The notes under the pieces were generated by a model that searched no databases, was not told where the DNA came from, and worked only from the letters and a program-made list of their open reading frames with translations. A stretch of DNA of 37,240 nucleotides from CAIRYW01 sp041665985 (GTDB taxonomy: Bacteria; Patescibacteriota; Minisyncoccia; Phycocordibacterales; CAIRYW01), in NCBI GenBank assembly GCA_041665985.1, contig JBAYHV010000004.1:1-37240 (forward strand). Direction: 5' to 3'. A program made the translations under genes and the position numbers. This document shows positions 6,838-15,022 of the stretch, piece after piece. The stretch's first letter is position 1, and each line of letters starts with the position of its first letter.

Positions 6838-8100
6838 ATGAAAAGAACGGAAAACCTGACTGCGAAGTCAGTGGAAAAAAAATCGCAAAACAACGGGATC
6901 GACTTCCTCGGACTCGCAACGGTGCGGGTTCTGAAAGAGGTCGGTCATCTTCAGTCCATTTATTTGCCATTCGTGGCAGATGGTGGAGATAGCGCTTATC
7001 TCGGACAGCAGACCGAAGGGAATTACTCTCTGGAGCTGTGGTTCGAGGAAAGTGTCCTTGCGGAAGCCGGGCTTGATGTTGTGGTCTTGCAAAAGACCTT
7101 CTACAATAACAAGAATGGGCAGCCTCAACCCTCATCCAAAGGTGATCTCCGGAAAACCGGCGGTGAGTTCGAAAAGAAGGATTGGTGGAAGGAGACTGTG
7201 GACGGCAAGAGTTTCCATGTTTTCGTCCAACGATTCGCGGTGGCGCCTAAAGGAAAGGTTTCGGGACGTCTTGTGACTGTGGAGAACGACAACAACTTGT
7301 ATGTCGTCCTCGCCTCAGTTGCAGGAATCCAAACCTATGCCATCTCGGCATACTTCGACCAGAAGCAGGATAACGGCCTTTACCTAACGGTGGAGCCAGT
7401 ATGGATGGGATCTGTCGGGAAAGTGGTGGGGAAGTTTTCTTGCCATGTGCTCGAGCGGAAACGCGGAGGTTCGCCTGCGCTTTTCCAAATCATCAAGGAG
7501 CATTACGCTCCGAAGATGAAAGATCTCTCCGAGATTGCTGAGGTCGTTGGTCTTGAGAAGGAAGAAATCTTGAATGTCTCGGGCCTTCGGGCTTGGGGGC
7601 AGGATGGAAATCTTTTGGTTTCGGGTGCCTCGCCGATGGAAGCGAAAGAGATCGAAGTTTTTTGCTACATGGTCTCCGGACCACGTCACTTGAGCTTTGG
7701 TCGCGATCGCTGGGGTCGGCAAGTTTACTTGAACTGGAACAACGTTGTTTTTTCTCCGCAAATTCGTCGTGTCCAAAACGGCGCGATGGTCCGGTGCAAA
7801 CCGAACATTGAGCAACACAGCAATTTCAACCGTCAAAAAGTTGACCTTGTTCGTGGGTTGGAGATTCAGATTCTGCCTGAAAAAGAAACTCAGTCACGAA
7901 TCAACGAGCTCGCAAAGCTCGGTGGACAGTGGGTGGAGTGGCAGGATTGGTTCAAGGAAGAAAAAGTGGAAGATCATGCGGAGGTCAAAATCCGCGCGAA
8001 AAATCCGTCACGGCCTGCAGAACGTCCGCTCAAAAAGCGGAACTACTGGCAGAAGCCATTGGTTGGCGTGAGTGAAGCATTTTCCCTCGCCAAAAAATAA
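6838..8100 (+). CDS. Hypothetical protein, GC-rich gene
   Basis: A 420-residue protein that I do not recognise. It has no signal peptide and no membrane segment. It is soluble-looking, rich in Lys, Glu, Trp and aromatic residues, with a Lys/Arg-rich C-terminal tail (about 375-420). The middle part (about 230-290) has alternating charged and hydrophobic stretches. Codon usage is clearly more GC-rich (many GTC, CTC, CGC, AAG) than the flanking AT-rich genes, which suggests transfer or strong codon selection. Within this window only the DGR target gene shares that style. It has its own promoter, a long structured leader, no obvious Shine-Dalgarno and a strong terminator, so it is an independent unit. 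Confidence 0.75.
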   Translation: MKRTENLTAKSVEKKSQNNGIDFLGLATVRVLKEVGHLQSIYLPFVADGGDSAYLGQQTEGNYSLELWFEESVLAEAGLDVVVLQKTFYNNKNGQPQPSSKGDLRKTGGEFEKKDWWKETVDGKSFHVFVQRFAVAPKGKVSGRLVTVENDNNLYVVLASVAGIQTYAISAYFDQKQDNGLYLTVEPVWMGSVGKVVGKFSCHVLERKRGGSPALFQIIKEHYAPKMKDLSEIAEVVGLEKEEILNVSGLRAWGQDGNLLVSGASPMEAKEIEVFCYMVSGPRHLSFGRDRWGRQVYLNWNNVVFSPQIRRVQNGAMVRCKPNIEQHSNFNRQKVDLVRGLEIQILPEKETQSRINELAKLGGQWVEWQDWFKEEKVEDHAEVKIRAKNPSRPAERPLKKRNYWQKPLVGVSEAFSLAKK

Positions 8101-8120
8101 CAGTATCTAAACATTTAACC

Positions 8121-8164
8121 TCTCGGAACGGTTTTCGCAAGAAAACCGTTCCGAGAACTTTTTT
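8121..8164 (+). terminator. Terminator of the GC-rich gene
   Basis: Perfect 16-bp arms (8121-8136, 8141-8156) with a GCAA tetraloop, followed by CTTTTTT. Confidence 0.9.
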
Positions 8165-8211
8165 ATATTTTAAAATTATTTTTTTTGTATAGTGTAAAAT
8201 TAAATCAATCG

Positions 8212-9171
8212 ATGAATGAATCAATAAAAATTTCAAAAATAATTATTCCAACAAAATTGCAAAACGATTCTATTGCAGCAATTTTTTTGTTGAAACATTA
8301 TGGAGAAATTAATTTTCCTGGAATAAAAAAAGCACCAATAGAAATTGTTTCTCAACTTAACGAAAGTTCAGAGGAGTTAGAAAAAAAAGGAATACTTTTA
8401 ATTGATATAGGTGAAGGAAAGTTTGATCACCATAAGTTTCAGGAAAAGAAAACAACAACAAGTCTTATTGCGGAATATTTAGGTATTAAAGAAAATAAAG
8501 AATTTCAAATGTGGTTTTCTTTTGTAGAACGTTGTGAATTTTTTGGTAAAGCTGTAATTTCAAATGACCCGTTAGATAAGGCTTTTGGGTTGGCTGGTCT
8601 TTTAGTTAATTTGAATAATTTTTATGAAAATGATCCCAATAAAGTTTATGGAGCTATTGAGCCAATTTTGGAAGCGCATGTAAAAGAGCAATACATTAGA
8701 ACAGTAGAGATACCAAAAATTTTTCAGGAAAAAACTGACAAAGGGGAAGTCCTTTTTTTTGATGTTAATCAACATGGAAAAAAAATAAATGTAGTAATGA
8801 TTGAATCTGACAATGTAAGTATTTCTGGATATCTCCGTTCAAAAAATGGAGGAAATTATAATGTAGTCGTACTTCGTCTACCAAGTGGCCATGTAAACAT
8901 AATTACAAAAAATATTGAAAAGATTGATCTGTCAGCATTGGCTGCGGTGCTCCGAAAAAGTGAGGCTTTAGTTTCTGGAAAAGAAGTTACAAGTGATTTT
9001 AAAATACTTTCACAACATGGCAGAATGGTTGAAATTCCGGAATGGTATTATGACCCTGCAACAAATTCAATCCAGAATGGAGGAATTAATCCAAGTGGAA
9101 CTAATCCAACAAAAATTTCTTGGACTGATATGAAAAGAATTGTTGAGGCTGGATTATCTCAACACCTTTAA
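8212..9171 (+). CDS. DHH-phosphoesterase-like / MYG1-like protein
   Basis: 319 residues from the ATG at 8212; an in-frame TTG lies nine codons upstream. The N-terminal part reads as a DHH-like fold: IIIPTKLQNDSIAAIFLLKHYG, then ILLIDIGEGKFDHHKF with a DHH motif near residue 100. This resembles MYG1/UPF0160 and other DHH-superfamily hydrolases. The first metal-binding DxD of classical DHH proteins is replaced (QNDS), so activity is uncertain. The C-terminal third (after about residue 210) matches nothing I know. A TATAGT box about 20 bases upstream of the ATG suggests its own promoter. Confidence 0.6.
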   Translation: MNESIKISKIIIPTKLQNDSIAAIFLLKHYGEINFPGIKKAPIEIVSQLNESSEELEKKGILLIDIGEGKFDHHKFQEKKTTTSLIAEYLGIKENKEFQMWFSFVERCEFFGKAVISNDPLDKAFGLAGLLVNLNNFYENDPNKVYGAIEPILEAHVKEQYIRTVEIPKIFQEKTDKGEVLFFDVNQHGKKINVVMIESDNVSISGYLRSKNGGNYNVVVLRLPSGHVNIITKNIEKIDLSALAAVLRKSEALVSGKEVTSDFKILSQHGRMVEIPEWYYDPATNSIQNGGINPSGTNPTKISWTDMKRIVEAGLSQHL

Positions 9172-9254
9172 TTTTTTAAAGGACACAGTCAAATGAAGTA
9201 ATGTCTTTTATATATAAGACAAGAAGATTTAAAATAAATATAAAAAAAATTAAT

Positions 9255-9581
9255 ATGTCATTAAAATTTAAAAGAACAGTAGAGGATTTTGTTTGCGAGC
9301 ATTGCGGTAATGAGGTTAAAGGAACAGGTTTCACAAACCACTGCCCTAAGTGTTTGTGGAGCAAACATGTTGATATATTCCCTGGAGATCGTTTAGAAGT
9401 CTGTGGTGGCATGATGGAACCTATTGGAGTGGAGAGAAAAGGAGATACTTACATCCTTATACAAAGATGTGTAACTTGTGGCTCAGAATTTAGAATAAAG
9501 GTTTCACAGAAAGATGACTTCGATGAAGTTGTTAAAATTGCAAAGAAATCTGTTGATAGGATCTTGAACAAGAAAGAGTAA
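9255..9581 (+). CDS. RNHCP domain-containing protein
   Basis: 108 residues starting at MSLKFKRTVEDFVCEHCG. The first half has the RNHCP signature: CEHCG, then TNHCPKCLWSKHVD, then GDRLEVCGGMMEPIG. Four cysteines (CxxC twice) probably bind zinc, and a later CVTCG may add to the site. The family is common in CPR bacteria and actinobacteria; its biochemical role is unknown. An upstream in-frame start (9201) would add a Lys/Ile-rich stretch unlike the family, so the ATG at 9255 is preferred. It is 80 bp downstream of the DHH-like gene and may be cotranscribed. Confidence 0.85.
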   Translation: MSLKFKRTVEDFVCEHCGNEVKGTGFTNHCPKCLWSKHVDIFPGDRLEVCGGMMEPIGVERKGDTYILIQRCVTCGSEFRIKVSQKDDFDEVVKIAKKSVDRILNKKE

Positions 9582-9588
9582 ATTAAAG

Positions 9589-9639
9589 AAAGCGAGGCTA
9601 AACCTTTTTAAATCTCTAAGGTTTAGCCTCGCTTTTTTT
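9589..9639 (+). terminator. Terminator of the RNHCP gene
   Basis: Perfect 18-bp arms (9589-9606, 9618-9635) followed by a T-run. Confidence 0.85.
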
Positions 9640-9660
9640 GTTCTAAATTTCGCAGTGATA

Positions 9661-9719
9661 AACAAAAACATTTTGAGGAAAAACCTCCGCAGGAGGAATT
9701 ACCTCAAAATGTTTTTGTT
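9661..9719 (-). terminator. Terminator of the serine protease gene
   Basis: Outer perfect 18-bp arms (9661-9678, 9702-9719) enclose a second small hairpin CCTCC / GGAGG, next to the protease stop codon. Confidence 0.75.
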
Positions 9720-10949
9720 TCACTGATTACTGATCAAAGTTTGTGAGAGACTTGGAGCATAATTTAAAATAAAATTTTTTGATTCAGTATTGGCGTTCAT
9801 AATAATATTTTCAAAAGTTTTTCCAGTGTCCTTTAGAATGTCGTTTTTAATATAATTTATTCCAACGATTCGTTCAGATGGAAGTTCTCCTGGAATGTTG
9901 TTTATGGCTGCATCCATTATTCCAAAAAGATTTCCTTGTTCATCAAAAGCTCCTCCACCAGAACTTCCAATTTGAGCAAGTTTTGTTGAATCACTGTCGA
10001 AGAGGGCATTATGTTCTCCACTCAGATCAAATGAATTTAGTATTTTTGAATTATTTGTTAGCAGATACAAAGCGGAAGTAATTATTGATTTATCAAAAAC
10101 GGGGTACCCAGAAAGAATTATGTTTTGTCCGTTTATAGGTAAATTGGAAACTATTCTAGCGCTCCATTCAAGTGGAAAATCTGATGAACTTAAATTTGGA
10201 TTTGGAGATCCTCTTTTTATTAAGGCATAATCTTTTTCTCCTGTACCCGTTAGATCAATTCCAATTTGGTAAGCATTGGTATGCGAGTAGACCCAAGCAG
10301 ACGGAATATAAATAGATTTGGCTTCGTAGATTTTTTTGGCTGGGCTACCTTCTCTGATGTAGCAAGAAATTGTACCTGCGGGTTGTGTGTCAGAAAGCAT
10401 GACATAAATTGCAACGTGAGCATTTGTGAGATACACACCAGATGGATCGATCATTACAGCACTTCCTGTTATTGTTTCAATTTTTGAACCTCGAATGGCT
10501 TGGCAATAAATATTTACAACTGAAGCAGAAATTTTTTCATTTACTGAAGCAATTTCGTAAAGCTGATGACTAGAAGTTTGTTGCGTTTTATTTTGATCAA
10601 TTATTATAGATTGAGAGTTAGAAGTCGTAGAAGAAATTGTTGGAATATTTATATTAGTTGTAGAACTTGTTTGAATTGGAGAAATTATTTTTTCTGAATC
10701 AGATTTTGTTTTGACTGCATTAGAAGTAATTGATATTTTTTTAGCTTCAATTTTTAACTCGGATGCAGGCTGAGTGCTTACTGAAACTTTTTTTGTAGAA
10801 GTTGCCGTTTCTTTTATTACAGGATTAGAAACATTTTGTTCGACAGCTATTTTTATTGAAGGAGGCAACAGGTAAGAATACTCCTTCGGAGTATATCCCA
10901 AAAAAGACATTACAAAAATAATTGATATTGCAAAAAATTTTGTTATCAC
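9720..10949 (-). CDS. Secreted or anchored trypsin-like serine protease
   Basis: A 409-residue protein. Residues 1-20 form a hydrophobic signal or anchor segment, followed by a long Ser/Thr/Lys-rich linker (about 40-130) typical of exported CPR proteins. The protease domain has the trypsin-fold (DegP/HtrA-like) triad: H178 in LTNAHV, D240 in EKDYALIK, and S330 in GSSGGGAFD. No PDZ domain follows, unlike DegP. The enzyme probably works outside the membrane; substrates are unknown. The gene is monocistronic, convergent with the RNHCP gene. Confidence 0.85.
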   Translation of the reverse strand: MITKFFAISIIFVMSFLGYTPKEYSYLLPPSIKIAVEQNVSNPVIKETATSTKKVSVSTQPASELKIEAKKISITSNAVKTKSDSEKIISPIQTSSTTNINIPTISSTTSNSQSIIIDQNKTQQTSSHQLYEIASVNEKISASVVNIYCQAIRGSKIETITGSAVMIDPSGVYLTNAHVAIYVMLSDTQPAGTISCYIREGSPAKKIYEAKSIYIPSAWVYSHTNAYQIGIDLTGTGEKDYALIKRGSPNPNLSSSDFPLEWSARIVSNLPINGQNIILSGYPVFDKSIITSALYLLTNNSKILNSFDLSGEHNALFDSDSTKLAQIGSSGGGAFDEQGNLFGIMDAAINNIPGELPSERIVGINYIKNDILKDTGKTFENIIMNANTESKNFILNYAPSLSQTLISNQ

Positions 10950-11041
10950 ACTGTTATTATAGCAACACAGATGTCAGATAGGCAGGTGGTTGTAAGATGT
11001 CCAACTTTTTGATATATTCTTAGCACCTCGAGGAGGTAATC

Positions 11042-11112
11042 GCGGGATTAGTTTATTGGTAAAACAACAGTTTTCCAAACTGTGGAGGGGAGTTCGATTC
11101 TCCCATCCCGCA
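11042..11112 (+). tRNA. tRNA-Gly(TCC)
   Basis: Acceptor GCGGGAT pairs with ATCCCGC. The anticodon loop TTTCCAA gives TCC, the T-loop is TTCGATT and the discriminator is A. CCA is not encoded (CAA follows). Confidence 0.95.
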
Positions 11113-11113
11113 C

Positions 11114-11140
11114 AAAAAAAACGCCGAAAGGCGTTTTTTT
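11114..11140 (+). terminator. Terminator of tRNA-Gly(TCC)
   Basis: Stem AAAACGCC / GGCGTTTT with loop GAAA and a T-run. It has the same stem sequence as the tRNA-Gly(GCC) terminator. Confidence 0.85.
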
Positions 11141-11356
11141 CTTGTGCGGGATGAGAAAGCAAATTTATTTGCTTTCGTGGAGAATCGAAAGCCGGAATAT
11201 GTCGCATAGTGACTATGAGGCGGGGTCGCGAAATTTTGCGAAGCAAAATATTTGTGACCGATTCCCATCCCGCACTTATTATCATAAAAGATTTAGTAAC
11301 TTGTGACCGATTCTCTTCCTCCTTTTTTGCTTTAGTAACTCATACCCAATTCTCTT
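11141..11356 (+). repeat. tRNA-tail repeat array downstream of tRNA-Gly(TCC)
   Basis: An inverted copy of this tRNA's 3' end is split by a hairpin (GTGCGGGAT, hairpin, GAGAATCGAA). Then follow AGCCGGAATATGTCGCA, GACTATGAGGCGGGGTCGCGA, another hairpin, TGTGACCGATT and a direct copy of the tail (CCCATCCCGCAC, ending near 11276). Two degenerate echoes (TTTAGTAACT..ATTCTCTT) follow at about 11290-11356. Confidence 0.8.
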
Positions 11357-11426
11357 TTCTAAATTTTTCTTGTTTGATCTTCTTTTCTTTCTTTTTCTCT
11401 CTCGTGAATTATGTTAAAATACTTAT

Positions 11427-11606
11427 ATGAGCGAAAAATTTCCACAAAACAATTCAGAAATTTCAGAAGAACAGGAACAAACTCCTGCTCATTTTGATCA
11501 ACAACCTCCAGTAGAAGAGGGTATTCCTAATGTAGAAAGAGCAGGAAGATTGAGTCCTGAGGAAGAAGAAGAATTACGGGATATTCTCAAACAATACAAA
11601 AAATAG
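11427..11606 (+). CDS. Small acidic hypothetical protein
   Basis: 59 residues, rich in Glu, Gln and Pro, with a helical acidic C-terminus (LSPEEEEELRDILKQYKK). It has no signal peptide, no cysteine and no recognised domain. The frame is supported by a TAAAAT-like -10 element just upstream and a perfect terminator 15 bases past the stop. The function is unknown; it could be a small intrinsically disordered partner protein. Confidence 0.6.
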   Translation: MSEKFPQNNSEISEEQEQTPAHFDQQPPVEEGIPNVERAGRLSPEEEEELRDILKQYKK

Positions 11607-11620
11607 TTAACATAAAAAAA

Positions 11621-11660
11621 ACTTGCTAAAAATCCCGCTTAAGCGGGATTTTTAGCAAGT
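11621..11660. terminator. Bidirectional terminator
   Basis: Perfect 20-bp arms (11621-11640, 11641-11660) with A/T runs, placed between the small acidic gene and the convergent hup gene. Confidence 0.8.
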
Positions 11661-11692
11661 GATACAAGAGAATTATTGCAATAATTCCTTTA

Positions 11693-11968
11693 TTATTTCT
11701 TTACAGCGTCCTTAAGAGCTTTTGCTGCTCTAAACTTTGGAACTTTTGTTGCTGCAACTTTTACAGTTTCTCCTGTTCTTGGGTTTCTAGCGTTTCTAGC
11801 AGCTCTAGCTTTTACTGAGAAAATACCTAGTCCTGCGATTGAAACTTCATCTCCTTTCTTTAGACTTGAAACAATAGTTTCTAGTACAGTATCAACAACT
11901 GATTCTGCTTGCACCTTTGTGCCTCCTAGTACTCCGTGAACTGCTTCTACGATTCCTTGTTTGTTCAT
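11693..11968 (-). CDS. hup: HU-family DNA-binding protein
   Basis: 91 residues, the usual length. It starts MNKQGIVEAVHGVLGGTK, has the core GDEVSIAGLGIFSVKARAARNARNPRTGETVKV with the DNA-inserting arm (about 52-72; RNPRTGE), and ends PKFRAAKALKDAV. HU bends and compacts DNA in the nucleoid. The gene has its own upstream region and lies downstream of rny on the same strand. Confidence 0.95.
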   Translation of the reverse strand: MNKQGIVEAVHGVLGGTKVQAESVVDTVLETIVSSLKKGDEVSIAGLGIFSVKARAARNARNPRTGETVKVAATKVPKFRAAKALKDAVKK

Positions 11969-12317
11969 ATGTTTGAAATATTAATCCTATTAATTCGATC
12001 GACCCTTATATTATAAGCTTAATTATAAAGGGTATTCATTCTAGAGCAAGCCCTTAAAATTAAGTCAATTTTGGGTTAAAAACATTTAACCCTTTGTCAC
12101 AACTTTGCTCGTACATCATAAACAAAAGTATTTGTTTGCGATGTATCTCGCTTGTTGTGATAGTTTATAGGTTTTTTGGGCAAATAGGTAAAAAAGTTCT
12201 AAGTTCATAAAGTTATAAAGTTTGTAAAGTAAAAAAAAATATAAAAAAACAAAAGTCGCGCCCGAAGGGCGCGACTTAACTTGATACTTTATGAACTTTA
12301 AAAACTTTTAACTAAAC
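11969..12317. other. Intergenic region between rny and hup
   Basis: No gene was seen. It holds an imperfect stem-loop around 12098-12164 (TCACAA..TTGTGA, TACATC..GATGTA) and the nested terminator of rny. Confidence 0.5.
12201..12298 (-). terminator. Nested terminator of rny
   Basis: The inner hairpin AAGTCGCGCCC / GGGCGCGACTT (12253-12277) sits within outer arms AAGTTCATAAAGT (12201-12213) and ACTTTATGAACTT (12286-12298). The inner stem sequence recurs after clpP and, in shorter form, near 22048. Confidence 0.75.
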
Positions 12318-13847
12318 CTACCTCGCTATCTCTACAACTTTATTTTCTCTAATGACAGTAACTCTGATTTCTCCAGGATATTTTAATTCAGCCTCGATTT
12401 TTTTAGCAATATTTTTTGCTAGTTCGAATGCTTGAAGATCATTTACTTCTGTTGGTTTTACAAACACTCTGATCTCTCTTCCTGCTTGTAAGGCATATGT
12501 TTTTTCAATGCCTCCGAAACTGTTTGCAATTGCTTCCAAGTCGCCAAGTCGTTTTAGATAATTCTCAACACTATCTCGTCTTGCTCCTGGTCGTCCTCCT
12601 GAAATTGCATCTGCGGTCTGAACAATTCTTGATTCGAGTGTTTCATAAGGATATTCCTCATGGTGAGCTTCCATTGATTTGATGATCTCTTCACTTGCTC
12701 CAAATTTTTGAAGAATTCTTCTTCCAATTTCAACGTGAGTTCCTTGAACTTCGTGGTCAACAGCTTTTCCAATATCGTGAAGAAGTGCTCCGGCTTTTGT
12801 AACTGCAACATTTGCTCCAAGTTCTTCTGCGATCATTCCTGCAATATGGGTCATTTCGATTGAGTGTTGCAGAACATTTTGTCCGTAACTTGTTCTGAAA
12901 TAAAGTCTTCCTAAGATAGAAATAATTCTTGGATCAAGATTAAATACTCCGCATTCAAAGGCTGCTTGTTCTCCTTTTTCTTTGATGATCTTGTTTATTT
13001 CTCCCTTAGCTTTTTCAACTTCTTTTTCAATTTTGATCGGTTGAATTCTTCCATCAATGATCAAGTTCTCAAGCGCAACCTTTGCAACAGCTCGTCTTAC
13101 AGGATCAAAACATGAAATTGTGATCGCTCCAGGAGTATCATCAACAATCACTTCAACGCCAGTTTCTCTTTCAAAAGCTTTTATGTTTCTTCCTTCTTTT
13201 CCTATAATTTTACCTTTTAGTTCATCTGAAGGAATATTTACTGAAGTTACAAAAATATCTGGACTAACAGAGTTTGCTAAACGCTGAATCGAAGTTGTAA
13301 GAATTGCTTTTGCTTTATTCTCCAATCTTTCTTCTCCGTTTTGTTCGATCTTTCTTATTCTTGAAAGAATTGCTTCTTCTTGTTCTATTTCAGTTTCCTT
13401 AACGATTTTTTCAAAAGCTTCATCGTGAGTCATCTTGGCAATTTTTTCTAGTTCTTGCCTCTTTGACGCTTCCATTGTGTCGATCTTGTCTTTCTTTTCT
13501 CTAAGTTCTCCGATCCTAATTTTCATTTCCTCAACTTCTTTTTCGATATCCGATTGTCTTTTATCAAGAAGGCTTTCTTTTGCGATCAAACGATCTTCAG
13601 TTTTTTTTACTTTCTCATCTTTTTCTCTTAATTCTTCGCGAACAGATTTCAAGGTCTTTGCAGCTTCTTCTTCTGCTCCCAAAGTTATTTTTTTAGCTTC
13701 TTCTTTAGCATTCAACATCAATTGTTTGATGTCGCTTTCAATTGTGCCTTTTTTACTCAAGGCTAAGAGCACTCGGAAAAAATATCCAAGTACAATACCT
13801 ACAGCTCCCGCAAGAGCGACAAGTAAGAATACAAGTTTTAATGACAT
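12318..13847 (-). CDS. rny: Ribonuclease Y
   Basis: A 509-residue membrane-anchored endoribonuclease that starts bulk mRNA decay. An N-terminal transmembrane helix (about 4-26) is followed by a long charged coiled coil (about 35-190). The KH domain has KGKIIGKEGRNIKAFE (211-226), and the HD domain has LLHDIGK with H357-D358. The length is typical. Upstream there is a MITE-like element and about 160 bp of leader, so expression could be affected by the insertion. Confidence 0.95.
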   Translation of the reverse strand: MSLKLVFLLVALAGAVGIVLGYFFRVLLALSKKGTIESDIKQLMLNAKEEAKKITLGAEEEAAKTLKSVREELREKDEKVKKTEDRLIAKESLLDKRQSDIEKEVEEMKIRIGELREKKDKIDTMEASKRQELEKIAKMTHDEAFEKIVKETEIEQEEAILSRIRKIEQNGEERLENKAKAILTTSIQRLANSVSPDIFVTSVNIPSDELKGKIIGKEGRNIKAFERETGVEVIVDDTPGAITISCFDPVRRAVAKVALENLIIDGRIQPIKIEKEVEKAKGEINKIIKEKGEQAAFECGVFNLDPRIISILGRLYFRTSYGQNVLQHSIEMTHIAGMIAEELGANVAVTKAGALLHDIGKAVDHEVQGTHVEIGRRILQKFGASEEIIKSMEAHHEEYPYETLESRIVQTADAISGGRPGARRDSVENYLKRLGDLEAIANSFGGIEKTYALQAGREIRVFVKPTEVNDLQAFELAKNIAKKIEAELKYPGEIRVTVIRENKVVEIAR

Positions 13848-14010
13848 AAGCGTTTAGTTCGCTTCCAGTTGATCTTTGTCGTTTTTTATAAGTTTTTTCA
13901 AAATATAGGTCATCTTTTTTCTCAGAAAACGTCTCGGAAATTCCAGTCGCGAAATATAAATTAACATAATAATGTATATATACTATACATAAATAACCAA
14001 ATTTTGTCCA

Positions 14011-14157
14011 CCGGGACAGTAGGTTTTGACATCGCAAGTCATTTGCGAGCCGAATGAAGGTTATTATCGAGATGATAGTTTTTCATGAAGGGCTTTTCGG
14101 CAGATAAATACCTAAAAAATGCCTTGCGAGTAAATAATGCCAAAATTCACTGCCCGG
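14011..14157. mobile_element. MITE-like element, copy A (rny leader)
   Basis: A 147-bp element. Its ends are imperfect inverted repeats (CCGGGACAGTAGGTTTTG; the far end read inverted is CCGGGCAGTGAATTTTGG), flanked by 4-bp direct repeats TCCA (14007-14010, 14158-14161). A relative lies at 21853-22000. It has no coding capacity. Confidence 0.6.
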
Positions 14158-14198
14158 TCCATTAGGAAGGAGTTATGAGATTTGAGGTAAGAGGTTTG

Positions 14199-14233
14199 AC
14201 AAAAAGTCGCGCCCGAAGGGCGCGACTTTTTGT
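14199..14233 (-). terminator. Terminator of clpP
   Basis: Perfect 16-bp arms ending in GTCGCGCCC / GGGCGCGAC with loop GAA, flanked by A and T runs. The core is identical to that of the rny terminator. Confidence 0.85.
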
Positions 14234-14271
14234 TTTTCTCAATTTTCTTGGCTCTAAACTCAACCCTCTAT

Positions 14272-14847
14272 CTAAATTACCTTATCTATAATTCCGTATT
14301 TTTTGGATTCTTCTGAAGACATGAAAAAGTCTCTATCTGCATCTTTTTCCACCTTTGATAGGGTTTGACCGGTGTTTTTTGCAAGGATCTTGTTCAAAAC
14401 CTCGCGGTTTTTCACTATTCTTTTGGCGCTTATCTCAATATCTGAGGCTTGTCCTTCTGCTCCACCGCTAGGCTGATGGATCATAACTTCAGAATTTTCT
14501 AAAGCAAACCTTTTGCCTTTTTTTCCAGCTGAAAGAATTACGGCTCCCATAGAAGCAGCCATTCCTACGCAAATCGTCGAAACGTCATTTTTGATATGGT
14601 TCATTGTGTCGATAATAGCAAGTCCTGAAGTAATTACTCCTCCTGGTGAGTTTATATATAGAGTGATGTCTTTTTTTGGATCTTCAGACTGAAGAAAAAG
14701 AAGCTGTGCAATAACTGTACTTGCGACAGCATCATCAATTGGACCCCCAAGAAAAACGATGTTTTCTTTAAGAAGCCTTGAATAAATATCGTAAGCTCTT
14801 TCTCCTGCGCTAGTTTTTTCGATTACTGTTGGGATGAGGTATGACAT
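14272..14847 (-). CDS. clpP: ATP-dependent Clp protease proteolytic subunit
   Basis: 191 residues with the ClpP catalytic triad: S99 in GMAASMGA, H124 in MIHQPSGG, and D173 in the DADRDFF context. NSPGG forms the oxyanion-side glycine loop. ClpP assembles into a 14-mer chamber fed by ClpX or ClpC, which are not in this window. It is monocistronic with a strong terminator. A direct repeat TTGTTGCAA lies about 40-60 bases upstream and may be a regulatory site. Confidence 0.95.
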   Translation of the reverse strand: MSYLIPTVIEKTSAGERAYDIYSRLLKENIVFLGGPIDDAVASTVIAQLLFLQSEDPKKDITLYINSPGGVITSGLAIIDTMNHIKNDVSTICVGMAASMGAVILSAGKKGKRFALENSEVMIHQPSGGAEGQASDIEISAKRIVKNREVLNKILAKNTGQTLSKVEKDADRDFFMSSEESKKYGIIDKVI

Positions 14848-14883
14848 ATTGTTTGAATTTAAGATTTATAAAGGATATTACCT

Positions 14884-14909
14884 TTGTTGCAACATCTCTC
14901 TTGTTGCAA
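14884..14909. promoter_or_regulatory. Direct and inverted repeat upstream of clpP
   Basis: TTGTTGCAA occurs at 14884-14892 and again at 14901-14909, 17 bp apart. The two copies also form TTGCAACA / TGTTGCAA inverted pairs. It is not the CIRCE element. An operator role is an inference. Confidence 0.35.
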
Positions 14910-15022
14910 TAAGTTCAGGTAGATTATATCAGATTCACAAGAGGGTCAACTTAAACTCTTGGACTAAACTTCTTAAGAGGAGAGTCTAGCTACTCCCTCA
15001 AGTTTTCTGGTACAATTTTAAG

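Noticed and set aside
6868..7836. Several long frames overlapping the GC-rich gene
   Set aside because: High GC lengthens all frames by chance; only the plus-strand 420-codon frame has a promoter, leader and terminator that fit.
10974..11285. Minus-strand frame of 103 residues over tRNA-Gly(TCC)
   Set aside because: It is made of the tRNA and its repeats (CGMGESNSPP-like strings), with no start context.
12497..12820. Frames inside rny on both strands
   Set aside because: They are shadows of the conserved rny reading frame and have unlikely composition.
14011..14157. tmRNA, 6S RNA or riboswitch
   Set aside because: No tag-peptide frame, tRNA-like end or known aptamer core was recognised, and the flanking 4-bp direct repeats favour a mobile element.
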